Assembly (NCBI RefSeq): GCF_019599145.1
Contig: NZ_CP080647.1
Location: 2,108,001-2,172,000 of the forward strand
Origin: Streptomyces akebiae
GTDB lineage: Bacteria; Actinomycetota; Actinomycetes; Streptomycetales; Streptomycetaceae
Direction of reading: 5' to 3'
Length of the DNA stretch: 64,000 nt
In this document: piece by piece, positions 45,711-53,885 of the stretch
How the letters are laid out: every line of letters starts with the position of its first letter
Position numbering within the stretch: the first letter of the stretch is position 1
Translations under genes and position numbers: made by a program
The notes under the pieces: generated by a model
Seen by the model: the letters and a program-made list of their open reading frames with translations, nothing else
Database searches by the model: none
What the model was told of the DNA's origin: nothing

Positions 45711-46508
45711 ATGTTCGGGTTCAACCGCGCCAAGAAGTTGATGGTCGCCGCCGCCGCGACCGCCGCCGCTGCCGCCGGCGCCCTGCTGACCGCGCCCGGC
45801 GCCGTCGCCGCTCCCCAGCCCATCGTGGGTGGGACCACCACCACCGCGAGCGCGTACCCGTACGTCATGCAGATCACGAACGCCTCGCAGAGCCAGTTCT
45901 GTGGTGGCACCCTGGTGTCGCCCACCAAGGTGATCACCGCCGCTCACTGCATGGTCGGCAGAACGACCTCCAACACCCGCGTCGTCGGTGGCCGCACCTA
46001 CCGCAACGGCACGAACGGCACCGTCAGCACGCTCAGCAAGATCTGGATCCACCCGAGCTACAACAGCTCCACCATGACCAGCGACGTGGCCGTGCTGACG
46101 CTCGCCGTCGCGCAGCCGTACACCACGGTGCCCTACGTCAGCGCCTCCCAGACGGGCGTCTACGCGGCCGGCACCACCGCCCGCATCATCGGCTGGGGCA
46201 CCACCTCCTCGGGCGGTTCCTCCTCCAACCAGCTGCGCACGGCGACCGTGCCGGTCGTGGCCGACTCGGTCTGCGGCAGCTCCAGCTCCTACGGCTCCGA
46301 GTTCATCGCGAGCTCCATGGTCTGCGCCGGCTACTCCTCCGGTGGCGTTGACACCTGCCAGGGCGACAGCGGCGGTCCCCTGATGATCGGGGGCGTCCTG
46401 GCAGGCATAGTCTCCTGGGGTTACGGCTGCGCCGACGCGCAGTACCCCGGGATCTACACCCGGCTGACGACCTTCTCCAACACGGTGGCCGCGCAGGTCA
46501 ACTCCTGA
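45711..46508 (+). CDS. Secreted trypsin-like serine protease (S1)
   Basis: 265 residues. The signal peptide is at 1-34 (Lys-Lys, long Ala/Leu core, GAVAA). A very short propeptide ends before IVGG (Ile38), the new N-terminus after activation. The triad is TAAHC (His), SDVAVLTL (Asp) and DTCQGDSGGPL (Ser). The Asp in VDTCQGDSGG sits in the S1 pocket, so cleavage after Arg or Lys is expected. Six cysteines pair as in Streptomyces trypsins. ATG 45711 follows GAGGAG by 5 bases; an ATG 12 bases earlier lacks a site. Confidence 0.93.
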   Translation: MFGFNRAKKLMVAAAATAAAAAGALLTAPGAVAAPQPIVGGTTTTASAYPYVMQITNASQSQFCGGTLVSPTKVITAAHCMVGRTTSNTRVVGGRTYRNGTNGTVSTLSKIWIHPSYNSSTMTSDVAVLTLAVAQPYTTVPYVSASQTGVYAAGTTARIIGWGTTSSGGSSSNQLRTATVPVVADSVCGSSSSYGSEFIASSMVCAGYSSGGVDTCQGDSGGPLMIGGVLAGIVSWGYGCADAQYPGIYTRLTTFSNTVAAQVNS

Positions 46509-46532
46509 CGGGGAGAAGTCGGCCCACGGACT

Positions 46533-46600
46533 CCTGAGGCACTCCCTCAGGTGATACCAGGGGGCGCCGCGAACCTGCCACGAGCGGTTCGGGGCGCCCC
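46533..46600. terminator. Double hairpin between trypsin and AlkZ-like gene
   Basis: A 7-bp hairpin (46533-46551) and a 15-bp stem with one mismatch (46561-46575 with 46586-46600) lie in the 119-bp convergent gap. A bidirectional terminator is likely. Confidence 0.75.
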
Positions 46601-46627
46601 CTCTCCACTGTGCGACGGCACGCCGGG

Positions 46628-47746
46628 TCACCGGCCGGCGGCCGTCACGGCGCCGAAGCGGATGTCGTACGAGCCGCCGCCGTGCAGCGTTCCGAGCAGG
46701 CGGCCCGCCTCTTCCACCAACTCCGTCCGCTGCCGCCCGGTGAGGCGTCCGAAGGGTTCGAGGGTGAGGACGTCGGCGTCGAGCTTCCAGACACCGGCCA
46801 GGAATCCGTCGACGAGGAACGTGCGGTAGGCCTGGTTCCCCTGCCAGGAACGGCCCTTGAGGTCGGGCGGGACCACCCGGGAGCGGTCGGCGTGGGAGAG
46901 AAGCAGATTGTCGAACTCGGGGAGCAGCCGGGGCGGTGCCGGAGTCTCCGGGTCCGGGCGGGGCGCGTCCGGGAGGTCGAAGAGTTCGACGCCGCTCTCG
47001 TCCCGGAAGGTGACCAGCTCCGGGCGCAGCCGCTCGAACACCTCGCGCAGGCGCGTCAGTCCGGCCCAGGTCTGCATGTCCTTCACGGAGGCGGGCCCGA
47101 AGGCGGCGAGATAGCGCCGGACCACGGCCTCGGGTGCCGGGGCCTCTTCGGTGGGCCGGCCGAGCCAGTGCTCGGCGGTGGTCAGCGCGACCTGCCCGCT
47201 CCTCCCCCACAGGCCGCGCGGGGTGACCTGGACGAGCGGCAGCCGACAGCGTGCGGCGAGTCCGAGGGCGAACGGGTCGGCGTCGGGCCACTCCACGACC
47301 AGGGCCTCCCGCAACTGCTTCAGGGTGCGTGGCTCGGCCTCGACGAGTTCGCGGGCGATGGCCTCCAGCCGGTCGAGATCGACTCCGGCCAGCCCCTTGC
47401 GGAACAGGTTCAGCTCCCGCTCCCGGGCCGGCTGCACCAACGGCCGCAGGGTGAGGCAGTCCTCGGCGGTGTGCGTGTGGATCGTGGACCGCATGCTGAC
47501 GATGCGGACGACCTGCCGATCGGCCATCAGCGCCGACAGTCGCTCGGGGGTGAACCCGTCCAGCCGGGCCGCGAGCGCGTAGTAGGGCGGCTGGACGTTC
47601 TGCGCCTGGAGGCCGAGGAGGTGCTCGACGGCGTCGCGGGCGGACATCTCCGCCCGGCTCAGGAGGAGTTGACGGGCGAGGGTCGCGCGGTTGAGAGCGC
47701 GGGTGCCGAGCCGGGGAGCGACGGTCTGGGGCGCCTTGTTCGTCAT
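46628..47746 (-). CDS. Winged-helix DNA-binding protein of the AlkZ/YcaQ group
   Basis: 372 residues of the HTH_42 (formerly DUF1006) family. Family DNA glycosylases excise alkylated or crosslinked bases. A Q-x-Q motif (GLQAQNVQPP, near residue 48) matches the catalytic QxQ of AlkZ, while YcaQ/AlkX has QxD. RIVSMRSTIHTH and LLPEFDNLLLSHADR are conserved later in the family. ATG 47746 starts the conserved part. It may protect against a self-made DNA-damaging product, but no biosynthetic cluster is next to it here. Activity needs testing. Confidence 0.75.
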   Translation of the reverse strand: MTNKAPQTVAPRLGTRALNRATLARQLLLSRAEMSARDAVEHLLGLQAQNVQPPYYALAARLDGFTPERLSALMADRQVVRIVSMRSTIHTHTAEDCLTLRPLVQPARERELNLFRKGLAGVDLDRLEAIARELVEAEPRTLKQLREALVVEWPDADPFALGLAARCRLPLVQVTPRGLWGRSGQVALTTAEHWLGRPTEEAPAPEAVVRRYLAAFGPASVKDMQTWAGLTRLREVFERLRPELVTFRDESGVELFDLPDAPRPDPETPAPPRLLPEFDNLLLSHADRSRVVPPDLKGRSWQGNQAYRTFLVDGFLAGVWKLDADVLTLEPFGRLTGRQRTELVEEAGRLLGTLHGGGSYDIRFGAVTAAGR

Positions 47747-47864
47747 GCCGTGCACGCTAGCGGGCATCGCGGACAGGTTCTGTCCTAGACGCCGTGGTTT
47801 TTGGCCCGCGTTTCCGGCTCGACATACACGACACCGGCTTCACTCCCGCTTCGTTCCCGCTTCA

Positions 47865-47897
47865 TTCCCTCCTCGTTCCCTCCTCGTTCCCTCCTCG
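47865..47897 (+). repeat. Three perfect 11-bp tandem repeats
   Basis: TTCCCTCCTCG occurs three times in a row, with looser TTCC(C/G) units on both sides (about 47840-47910). The repeat sits in the 319-bp divergent gap between the AlkZ-like gene and corA, within a pyrimidine-rich stretch, and is prone to copy-number change. Confidence 0.75.
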
Positions 47898-48065
47898 TTC
47901 CGTCGTTCCAGGTCCGGGAGCCCGGGCAGTAGTGCCTCGGGCGGAGCGGGCGGACTTCCGCGCCTCGGCCACCGGCCCCGGGGTGTTTGCCCCGTATATC
48001 CTGCTCGTATCCTGCTCGGTGATCACACACTCGTACGAGTCCGCGCACCTCGGGAGGCATCCGCG

Positions 48066-49253
48066 ATGGCCGATCGACGACGCGCCCGCCCGGCCGCGAA
48101 GAGTACCGGCCCCACCTCCAAGGGCAGCAGGAAGGCGGGCTGGCGCCGCGCGCTGCCCCCTTCGCCCACACCACCCGCCGGGCCGACGGCACCGATCCCG
48201 GACGCGACGCCGTCGGCCGCGGCCGAGCGGGCGGCCAGTGTGGTGGAGGCGGCCGTGTACCAGGACGGTGTACGCGTCTCCTCCCCGGGCACGCTCGCGG
48301 ACACGTTCCGCGAACTGCGCCGGGCCCCGGCCGGCATGGCGTGGATCGGGCTGGCCCGCCCGACCGAGACCGAACTCCTCTCCCTGGCCGCCGAGTTCGA
48401 CCTGCACCCGCTGGCGGTCGAGGACGCGATGGAGGCGCATCAACGCCCCAAGCTGGAGCGCTACGGCGAGACCCTCTTCGTCGTCCTGCGCGCCGCGCGC
48501 TATCTCGACGCACAGGAGGAGGTCGACTTCGGCGAGCTGCACGTCTTCGTGGGGCCGGACTTCGTCATCACGGTCCGGCACGGGGCGGCGCCCGATCTGT
48601 CGGCGGTGCGCCGCCGGATGGAGGAGACACCGGAGCTGCTGAAGCTGGGCCCCGAGGCGGTCCTCTACGCCATCCTCGACGCGGTGGTCGACGGGTACGC
48701 GCCCGTCGTGTCCGGTGTGCAGAACGACGTCGACGAAATCGAGACGGAGGTCTTCCGCGGCGACCCGGAGGTCTCCCGCCGCATCTACGAACTCTCGCGC
48801 GAGATGGTCGAGTTCCAGCGCGCCACGCGACCCCTCGTCGGCATGCTGCACGGCCTGATGGCCGGCTTCACCAAGTACGAGACCGACGAGGAACTCCAGC
48901 GCTACCTCCGCGACGTCGCCGACCACGTCACCCACACCAGCGAACGCGTCGACGGCTTCCGCCAGGCCCTCACGGAGATCCTCACGGTCAACGCCACCCT
49001 CGTCACCCAGCAACAGAACGCGGAGATGCGCGCTCTGGCGGAGGCGGGGTTCGAGCAGAACGAGGAGATCAAGAAGATCTCGAGCTGGGCGGCGATTCTC
49101 TTTGCTCCCACACTCGTGGGAACCATTTACGGCATGAACTTCGAACACATGCCGGAGTTGGGCTGGAACTTCGGATACCCCTTCGCGATCGGCTTGATGG
49201 GGGTAGTTTGCGTAAGTTTGTACCTAATCTTCAAGCGGCGGGACTGGCTCTAG
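48066..49253 (+). CDS. corA: CorA-family magnesium/cobalt transporter
   Basis: 395 residues. The long N-terminal soluble part starts with a basic, Pro-rich 50-residue tail. A long helical stalk carries FGELHVFVGPDFVITVRHG and EIETEVFRG. Two C-terminal transmembrane helices follow: ISSWAAILFAPTLVGTIYGMNFEHMP, with the GMN signature, and GYPFAIGLMGVVCVSLYLIF. A basic RRDWL end is typical. Imports divalent cations, probably Mg2+, as a pentamer. ATG 48066 has GGGAGG 8 bases upstream. Confidence 0.93.
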   Translation: MADRRRARPAAKSTGPTSKGSRKAGWRRALPPSPTPPAGPTAPIPDATPSAAAERAASVVEAAVYQDGVRVSSPGTLADTFRELRRAPAGMAWIGLARPTETELLSLAAEFDLHPLAVEDAMEAHQRPKLERYGETLFVVLRAARYLDAQEEVDFGELHVFVGPDFVITVRHGAAPDLSAVRRRMEETPELLKLGPEAVLYAILDAVVDGYAPVVSGVQNDVDEIETEVFRGDPEVSRRIYELSREMVEFQRATRPLVGMLHGLMAGFTKYETDEELQRYLRDVADHVTHTSERVDGFRQALTEILTVNATLVTQQQNAEMRALAEAGFEQNEEIKKISSWAAILFAPTLVGTIYGMNFEHMPELGWNFGYPFAIGLMGVVCVSLYLIFKRRDWL

Positions 49254-49385
49254 AAACCTGGCACCGCACTCAGCCCTTCTTCGCGCCGGTGCCGCGCACC
49301 CTCGTCCGCGCACCGTGTGCGCCGTATACGAACACCTTCCCTCAGCTCGCCTCCCGCGCCCGAGCAGCCGCGTGACGGACATGCC

Positions 49386-49461
49386 GGAGCCGCACACGCG
49401 GCTCCTGACGGATGTGATCGCGCCCGGTTCCCCGTATCCACCGGTTCTCACCGGTGGATAC
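49386..49461. terminator. Two hairpins after corA
   Basis: A hairpin at 49386-49405 has 8-bp arms around ACAC; one at 49434-49461 has 11-bp perfect arms (GTATCCACCGG and its complement) around 6 bases. They lie between corA and the decayed region on the other strand. Confidence 0.6.
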
Positions 49462-49469
49462 GCCGTGCG

Positions 49470-49585
49470 GGCACCCGCCTCGTGAACCGCCCCATGATGA
49501 GCGAGGTAGAGCGCATCCGTGAGCGTCGTCTTTCCGGCGTCGTCGGCCCCGACCGGAACGCTGAAACGGCCGGGCAGGTGGCAGA
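49470..49585 (-). pseudogene. Fragment of an AAA/OLD-type ATPase
   Basis: Translating the minus strand gives FSVPVGADDAGKTTLTDALYLAHHG, a clear P-loop with the Asn of the usual GxN(G/D)xGKTT changed to Asp, followed by unrelated sequence. No start, no downstream Walker B. It looks like the remnant N-terminal end of an ATP-dependent endonuclease or SMC-like ATPase. Frame differs from the fragment just upstream. Confidence 0.45.
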
Positions 49586-49639
49586 CCTGCCCGGACTGCC
49601 CTCGGGTGGGCTGGGCACTTGGACGCTTGAGTGTCGGGA

Positions 49640-49995
49640 GAGTTCCCCATGTTCTGGGTGGCGTTGCGGGCCTCGGCGCAATCCGCCGCGTCGAGCGCGG
49701 CAAGCACGGCCAGGACTGCCTCCGCCTCAAGGTCGGCCCGGTCGGCCCGCCGCCAGAGGCGCGGGATCCGTCGCAGGTTCCGGTACAGCCCGGGCAGGAC
49801 CAGCCGGACGACCAGCAACCGCCCGGTGCCGTCGCCGTCCCGCGGCTCCCGCTGGGCCTCGGTGACGGCATGTCGCCATGCGACCTCCTCGAAGTCGGCG
49901 TGAATGCCGGTACGCGTCAGGGCCCGGGCACAGGCCGATCGACACCGCCACCCGACTGGTGGACACGTCGTCGGCACAAGGCTGGCACCGGTCAC
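49640..49995 (-). pseudogene. Degenerate or short hypothetical gene
   Basis: In the minus strand, residues from a GTG at 49995 include ADFEEVAWRHAVTEAQRE and LEAEAVLAVLAALDAAD, with normal Streptomyces protein character for about 110 residues. The frame then runs on without conserved features. It resembles the N-terminus of a family of actinobacterial DNA-transaction-associated hypotheticals, but this is weak. It could be a truncated gene. Confidence 0.4.
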
Positions 49996-50072
49996 GCCGA
50001 CGCCCTGACCCCGAAGCCGAACCCTCGCGGGAATTAGTTGAGTCAGGCAAGCGGAACGGTAGGGTGGAGCGC

Positions 50073-50798
50073 ATGGACGGCAGTGGCGCCCGAGTGAAAC
50101 CGGCACTCGCCCGGGGAGCCGGTCAGCACCTTCTGCTCGTCGTCCACGAGCCGGACCTCGCCGAACTCCTCTCCACCACGCTGGAGTTGGCGGGATACCG
50201 CACCGCCCTGGCCGGGACCGGGGGTGAGGCTCTGGAGCGGCTCGCGGAGCAGCGGTTCGACCTGATGGTCGTCGACGCGGCGCTGCCGGACATGGTGAGC
50301 CTGGCCCGGGAGCGGCCCGTCGTGGCACACCGCCCCCCGGTGCTCGTCCTGACGGAGTACGACTCGCTGGGCGACCTCGTGCCCGAACTGGGCCCGGGGG
50401 AGCGGGACTACGTCACCAAGCCCGTCCGGGTGGCCGAGGTGCTGGTCCGGGTGCAGGTCCTGCTGCGGGGCACGCACGCGGGGCATCCACGGGACGGCGC
50501 GCTCAGCTACCGCGACCTGGTCCTGGACGACACCCTGCGCGAAGCGCGCCGCGGCACCCGCCCCCTCGCCCTGACGGCCGCCGAGTACCGGCTGCTGCGC
50601 CACCTCCTGGTCAACGCACACCGGGTGCTCTCCAAGGAGCAGATCGGGCGGTACGTCTGGGGCGACCACCGCGGCGACAACTCCATCGAGCAACTCGTCT
50701 CCCGGCTGCGGCGCAAGGTCGACCGTGACGCGCCCAACCTGATTCACACACGCCGAGGGTTCGGCTACTGGCTCGGGCACGCCGACACCGAGCGCTGA
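50073..50798 (+). CDS. Orphan OmpR-type response regulator with unusual receiver
   Basis: 241 residues. The receiver (about 18-130) has the phosphoacceptor Asp68 in LMVVDAALPD, Thr94 and Lys116. The acidic pair normally near the start is replaced by His25-Glu26, so Mg2+ binding may be altered. The C-terminal winged helix (about 145-235) has LTAAEYRLLRHLL and HRGDNSIEQLVSRLRRKVD, ending in TRRGFGYWL. No histidine kinase lies next to it. ATG 50073 has GGGTGGAG 4 bases upstream. Confidence 0.88.
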   Translation: MDGSGARVKPALARGAGQHLLLVVHEPDLAELLSTTLELAGYRTALAGTGGEALERLAEQRFDLMVVDAALPDMVSLARERPVVAHRPPVLVLTEYDSLGDLVPELGPGERDYVTKPVRVAEVLVRVQVLLRGTHAGHPRDGALSYRDLVLDDTLREARRGTRPLALTAAEYRLLRHLLVNAHRVLSKEQIGRYVWGDHRGDNSIEQLVSRLRRKVDRDAPNLIHTRRGFGYWLGHADTER

Positions 50799-50870
50799 CC
50801 GGCCGCACCAAGCGGCGCGGTGCTTACAACTCCTTTACGCAGCAAGGCATTTGAACACCCCGACGCGGCT

Positions 50871-50884
50871 GTGATCTGGGTCAC
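50871..50884. promoter_or_regulatory. Crp-like site upstream of the P450 operon
   Basis: GTGATCTGGGTCAC fits the GTG-N6-GNCAC pattern described for Streptomyces Crp, and resembles E. coli CRP half-sites. It lies 138 bp before the P450 start. Binding is inferred. Confidence 0.45.
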
Positions 50885-51021
50885 GTCGGCTCTCTGTCAG
50901 GGAACTGATCGGAAGGCGTCAGCCCGCTCTGTTTGCATGTGCTCATCGAGGCCTCGACCCCCTTTCGCCCCGGTGCTCCTACCCGTCGGGCGGGAGCCCG
51001 CCCCCACCACCGAGGAGAACC

Positions 51022-52254
51022 ATGGCCGACACCCTGGCCGGAGCCGTACCCGAGGCGCCGGACTCGCTCCCCGAGTTCCCGATGCCCCGGGAGGCCCGCT
51101 GCCCCTTCGACCCGCCGCCCGCCCTGAAGGACCTCCAGGAGAAGACGCCGCTGACGAAGGTGCGGCTGTGGGACGGCAGTGAACCGTGGCTCGTGACCCG
51201 GTACGCCGACCAGCGCGCCGTCCTCGGCGACCCCGGAGTCAGCGCCGACACCGACAGCCCCGGCTACCCGACCAAGGCCAGTCCCGAGGGCGGCGAGGGC
51301 AAGCTCAGCTTCATCATGATGGACGACCCCGAACACGCCCGGCTGCGACGGATGGTGACGGCCCCGTTCGCCGTGAAGAAGGTGGAGGCCCTGCGGCCCG
51401 CCGTGCAGCGGATCGTCGACGACCTGATCGACGGGATGCTGAGCCGGCCGGGTCCGGTGGACCTCGTGGAGGAGTTCGCCCTGCCGATCCCCTCCCTGGT
51501 GATCTGCGAACTGCTCGGCGTGCCCTACGACGACCACGCGCTGTTCCAGGAGAACACCAAGACGATGGTCCGCACGACCGCGACCCCCGAGCAGCGCGGT
51601 GCGGCGACGCGGGAGATGGCCGGATACCTGGCCGGTCAGATCGCCAAGCGGCTCGCCGACCCGAAGGACGACCTGCTCTCCAGCATCGCGGGGCGCGTCA
51701 CGGCCGGGGAGATCGACCACCAACAGGCCACCGAAATGGCCCTGCTCCTGCTGATCGCGGGCCACGAGACCACCGCGAACATGATCGCCCTCGGCACCCT
51801 GGCCCTCCTCCAGAACCCCGACCAGCTCGCCCTGCTGCGCGACAGCGACGACCCGAAGTTCGTCGCGGGCGCGGTCGAGGAACTGCTGCGCTACCTGCAC
51901 ATCACCCACCTCGGGCGGCGCCGCGCGGTGACCGAGGACATGGAGATCGCCGGCCAGGTGATCAAGGCCGGCGAGGGCGTCATCATGGCCAACGAGATCG
52001 CCAACCGCGACCCCGAGGTGTTCCCCGACCCCGACCGCCTCGACCTCACCCGCGACGCCCGCCGCCACGTCGCCTTCGGCTTCGGCGTCCACCAGTGCCT
52101 GGGCCAGCCGCTGGCCCGGATGGAACTCCAGGTCGTCTACGGCACCCTCTACAAGCGCGTTCCCACGCTGAAGCTGGCCTGCGCGCTGGAGGACGTCCGG
52201 TTCAAGAACGACGCGTTCATCTACGGCGTGCACGAACTGCCTGTCTCCTGGTGA
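51022..52254 (+). CDS. Cytochrome P450, CYP105-like
   Basis: 410 residues, soluble. The I helix has LLIAGHETTANM, the K helix EELLRYLHITHLGRR (ExxR), and the haem loop FGFGVHQCLGQPLAR with the Cys ligand. The PREARCPFDPPP N-terminus and overall motifs resemble the CYP105 family, broad oxidisers of drugs and natural products in Streptomyces. It is first in a complete redox operon with its own ferredoxin and ferredoxin reductase. ATG 51022 follows GAGGAG. Confidence 0.93.
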   Translation: MADTLAGAVPEAPDSLPEFPMPREARCPFDPPPALKDLQEKTPLTKVRLWDGSEPWLVTRYADQRAVLGDPGVSADTDSPGYPTKASPEGGEGKLSFIMMDDPEHARLRRMVTAPFAVKKVEALRPAVQRIVDDLIDGMLSRPGPVDLVEEFALPIPSLVICELLGVPYDDHALFQENTKTMVRTTATPEQRGAATREMAGYLAGQIAKRLADPKDDLLSSIAGRVTAGEIDHQQATEMALLLLIAGHETTANMIALGTLALLQNPDQLALLRDSDDPKFVAGAVEELLRYLHITHLGRRRAVTEDMEIAGQVIKAGEGVIMANEIANRDPEVFPDPDRLDLTRDARRHVAFGFGVHQCLGQPLARMELQVVYGTLYKRVPTLKLACALEDVRFKNDAFIYGVHELPVSW

Positions 52255-52313
52255 CGACTCCCCGTCCCGCGAGCGAACCAAGAACCACGAGCGAAGCAAG
52301 TAAGGGGAATCCC

Positions 52314-52508
52314 ATGAAGGTGGAGCTGGAAGCCGACAAGTGCGTCGCCTCCGGGCAGTGCGTGCTCGCCGCGATGGACGTCTTCGACCAGGACGACGAC
52401 GGCATCGCGATCCTCCTGGAGGAACAGGTCGGCGAGGACCGACTCGACGACGTCAAGGAGGCCGTCGCGGTCTGCCCGGCCGCCGCCATCCGGCTGGTCG
52501 AGCAGTGA
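52314..52508 (+). CDS. [3Fe-4S] ferredoxin
   Basis: 64 residues. Three cysteines (Cys10, Cys16 and Cys54 before Pro) in C-x5-C...CP match 3Fe-4S ferredoxins that pass electrons to Streptomyces P450s; the second position of a normal CxxC is missing. It lies 59 bp after the P450. ATG 52314 has AAGGGG 8 bases upstream, and its stop overlaps the reductase GTG by 4 bases. Confidence 0.93.
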   Translation: MKVELEADKCVASGQCVLAAMDVFDQDDDGIAILLEEQVGEDRLDDVKEAVAVCPAAAIRLVEQ

Positions 52509-53692
52509 GGCGGATCGTCGTCGTCGGTGCCTCGGCCGCCGGACTCGCGGCGGCCGAGACCCTCCGCCGGGAGGGCTACGACGGCACGCTCACCCTGGTC
52601 GGCGACGAACCGCTCGCCCCGTACGACCGCCCGCCCCTGTCGAAGCAGATCCTGGCCGCGGAGTGGGAGCCCGAGCGGCTGGCGCTGCGCACCCCCGACA
52701 CGCTGGCCGCGCTCGACCTCGACCTGCGGCTCGGCGTGGCGGCCACCGGCCTCGAACCGGCCGACCGGACCGTCGGGTTGGCCGACGGATCCGCCCTCCC
52801 GTACGACGGGCTGGTCATCGCCACCGGGGTCCGGCCGCGTCGGCTGCCCGGCGAGGGCGCGCACGTCCTGCGCACCCTCGACGACGCGCTGGCCCTGCGG
52901 GAGCGGCTCACCCCGGGCCGACGGCTGGTCGTGGTGGGCGCCGGCTTCCTCGGCGCGGAGGCCGCCGCCGTCGCATGGCAGCTCGGGGTCCACGTCACCC
53001 TGCTCGAACCCGCCCCCGTACCGCTGGCGCACGCCATCGGCACGGAGGTGGGCCAGATGCTGGGCCAGGCCCACCTGAAGCGGGGCGTCGACCTGCGCTG
53101 CGGGGTCACCGTGACCGAGGTGACCGACGCCGGTGTGCGGCTCGGGGACGGCGAAGTCATCGAGGCCGACGAGGTGTTGGTCGCCATCGGCTCGCTGCCC
53201 AACACCAGGTGGCTCGACGGCAGCGGGCTCACCGTCGGCGACGGAGTGGTGTGCGACGAGTACTGCCGGGCCGCGGAGAACGTGTACGCCGCCGGTGACG
53301 TCGCACGCTGGTACAACCCGCTGTTCGGCACCTCGATGCGCATCGAGCACCGCACCACCGCCGCCGAACAGGGCATGGCCGCCGCCCGGAACCTGCTGGC
53401 CGCCCCGCAGGCGCGCAAGCCGTTCGCGCCGGTACCCTACTTCTGGTCCGACCAGTACGACATGAAGATCCAGGCATTCGGTTACCTCCGCGGCCATGAC
53501 GAAGTCACCGTGGTGGAGGGGGACTTGGCGGACAGCCGGTTCGTCGCCGCGTACCGCTCCGGCGACCGTGTCACCGGAGCCCTCGCCGTCGGCATGCCCC
53601 CCAAGGCGATCCGCCAGTGGCGTCAGGCGATCGCGACCGGCGCGACGTGGCACGACAGTGTGAGCACCACCGTCCCCGCAGTGGAGTCCTGA
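52505..53692 (+). CDS. Ferredoxin reductase (FAD, NAD(P)H)
   Basis: 395 residues of the putidaredoxin reductase group. FAD motif VVVGASAAGLAAAETLRREGY; APYDRPPLSKQ; NAD(P)H motif VVVGAGFLGAEAAAVA; second FAD motif NVYAAGDVARW. It reduces the ferredoxin encoded just upstream for the P450, with GTGA coupling. The three genes form a self-sufficient monooxygenase system. Confidence 0.93.
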   Translation: MRRIVVVGASAAGLAAAETLRREGYDGTLTLVGDEPLAPYDRPPLSKQILAAEWEPERLALRTPDTLAALDLDLRLGVAATGLEPADRTVGLADGSALPYDGLVIATGVRPRRLPGEGAHVLRTLDDALALRERLTPGRRLVVVGAGFLGAEAAAVAWQLGVHVTLLEPAPVPLAHAIGTEVGQMLGQAHLKRGVDLRCGVTVTEVTDAGVRLGDGEVIEADEVLVAIGSLPNTRWLDGSGLTVGDGVVCDEYCRAAENVYAAGDVARWYNPLFGTSMRIEHRTTAAEQGMAAARNLLAAPQARKPFAPVPYFWSDQYDMKIQAFGYLRGHDEVTVVEGDLADSRFVAAYRSGDRVTGALAVGMPPKAIRQWRQAIATGATWHDSVSTTVPAVES

Positions 53693-53885
53693 CCTCCGAC
53701 CCCCACTGGAACGCGGCAGCCGGGGGCGCTTCGTGCCTGATCAGGCACACATACGCCGGGCGCGACGCCGATACCTCGCGCACGCACCGCCGGGCGGCGT
53801 CGGCCGTTCCAGGCCCCCCCGATCCACCCCGTGCCACCCCGTGCCGTACCTCGACAACTTCACCCCCCACATGAGGAGACAGACG

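Larger units (their letters stand above)
49254..50072. other. Gene-poor decayed region between corA and the response regulator
   Basis: No intact gene is found here. It holds two hairpins after corA, two minus-strand gene fragments and, near 50030, an AT-rich patch before the response regulator. It may be an old insertion site. Confidence 0.5.

Noticed and set aside
49434..49461. The 11-bp hairpin after corA as a recombination or att site
   Set aside because: No integrase, tRNA or second copy is near; a terminator is simpler.
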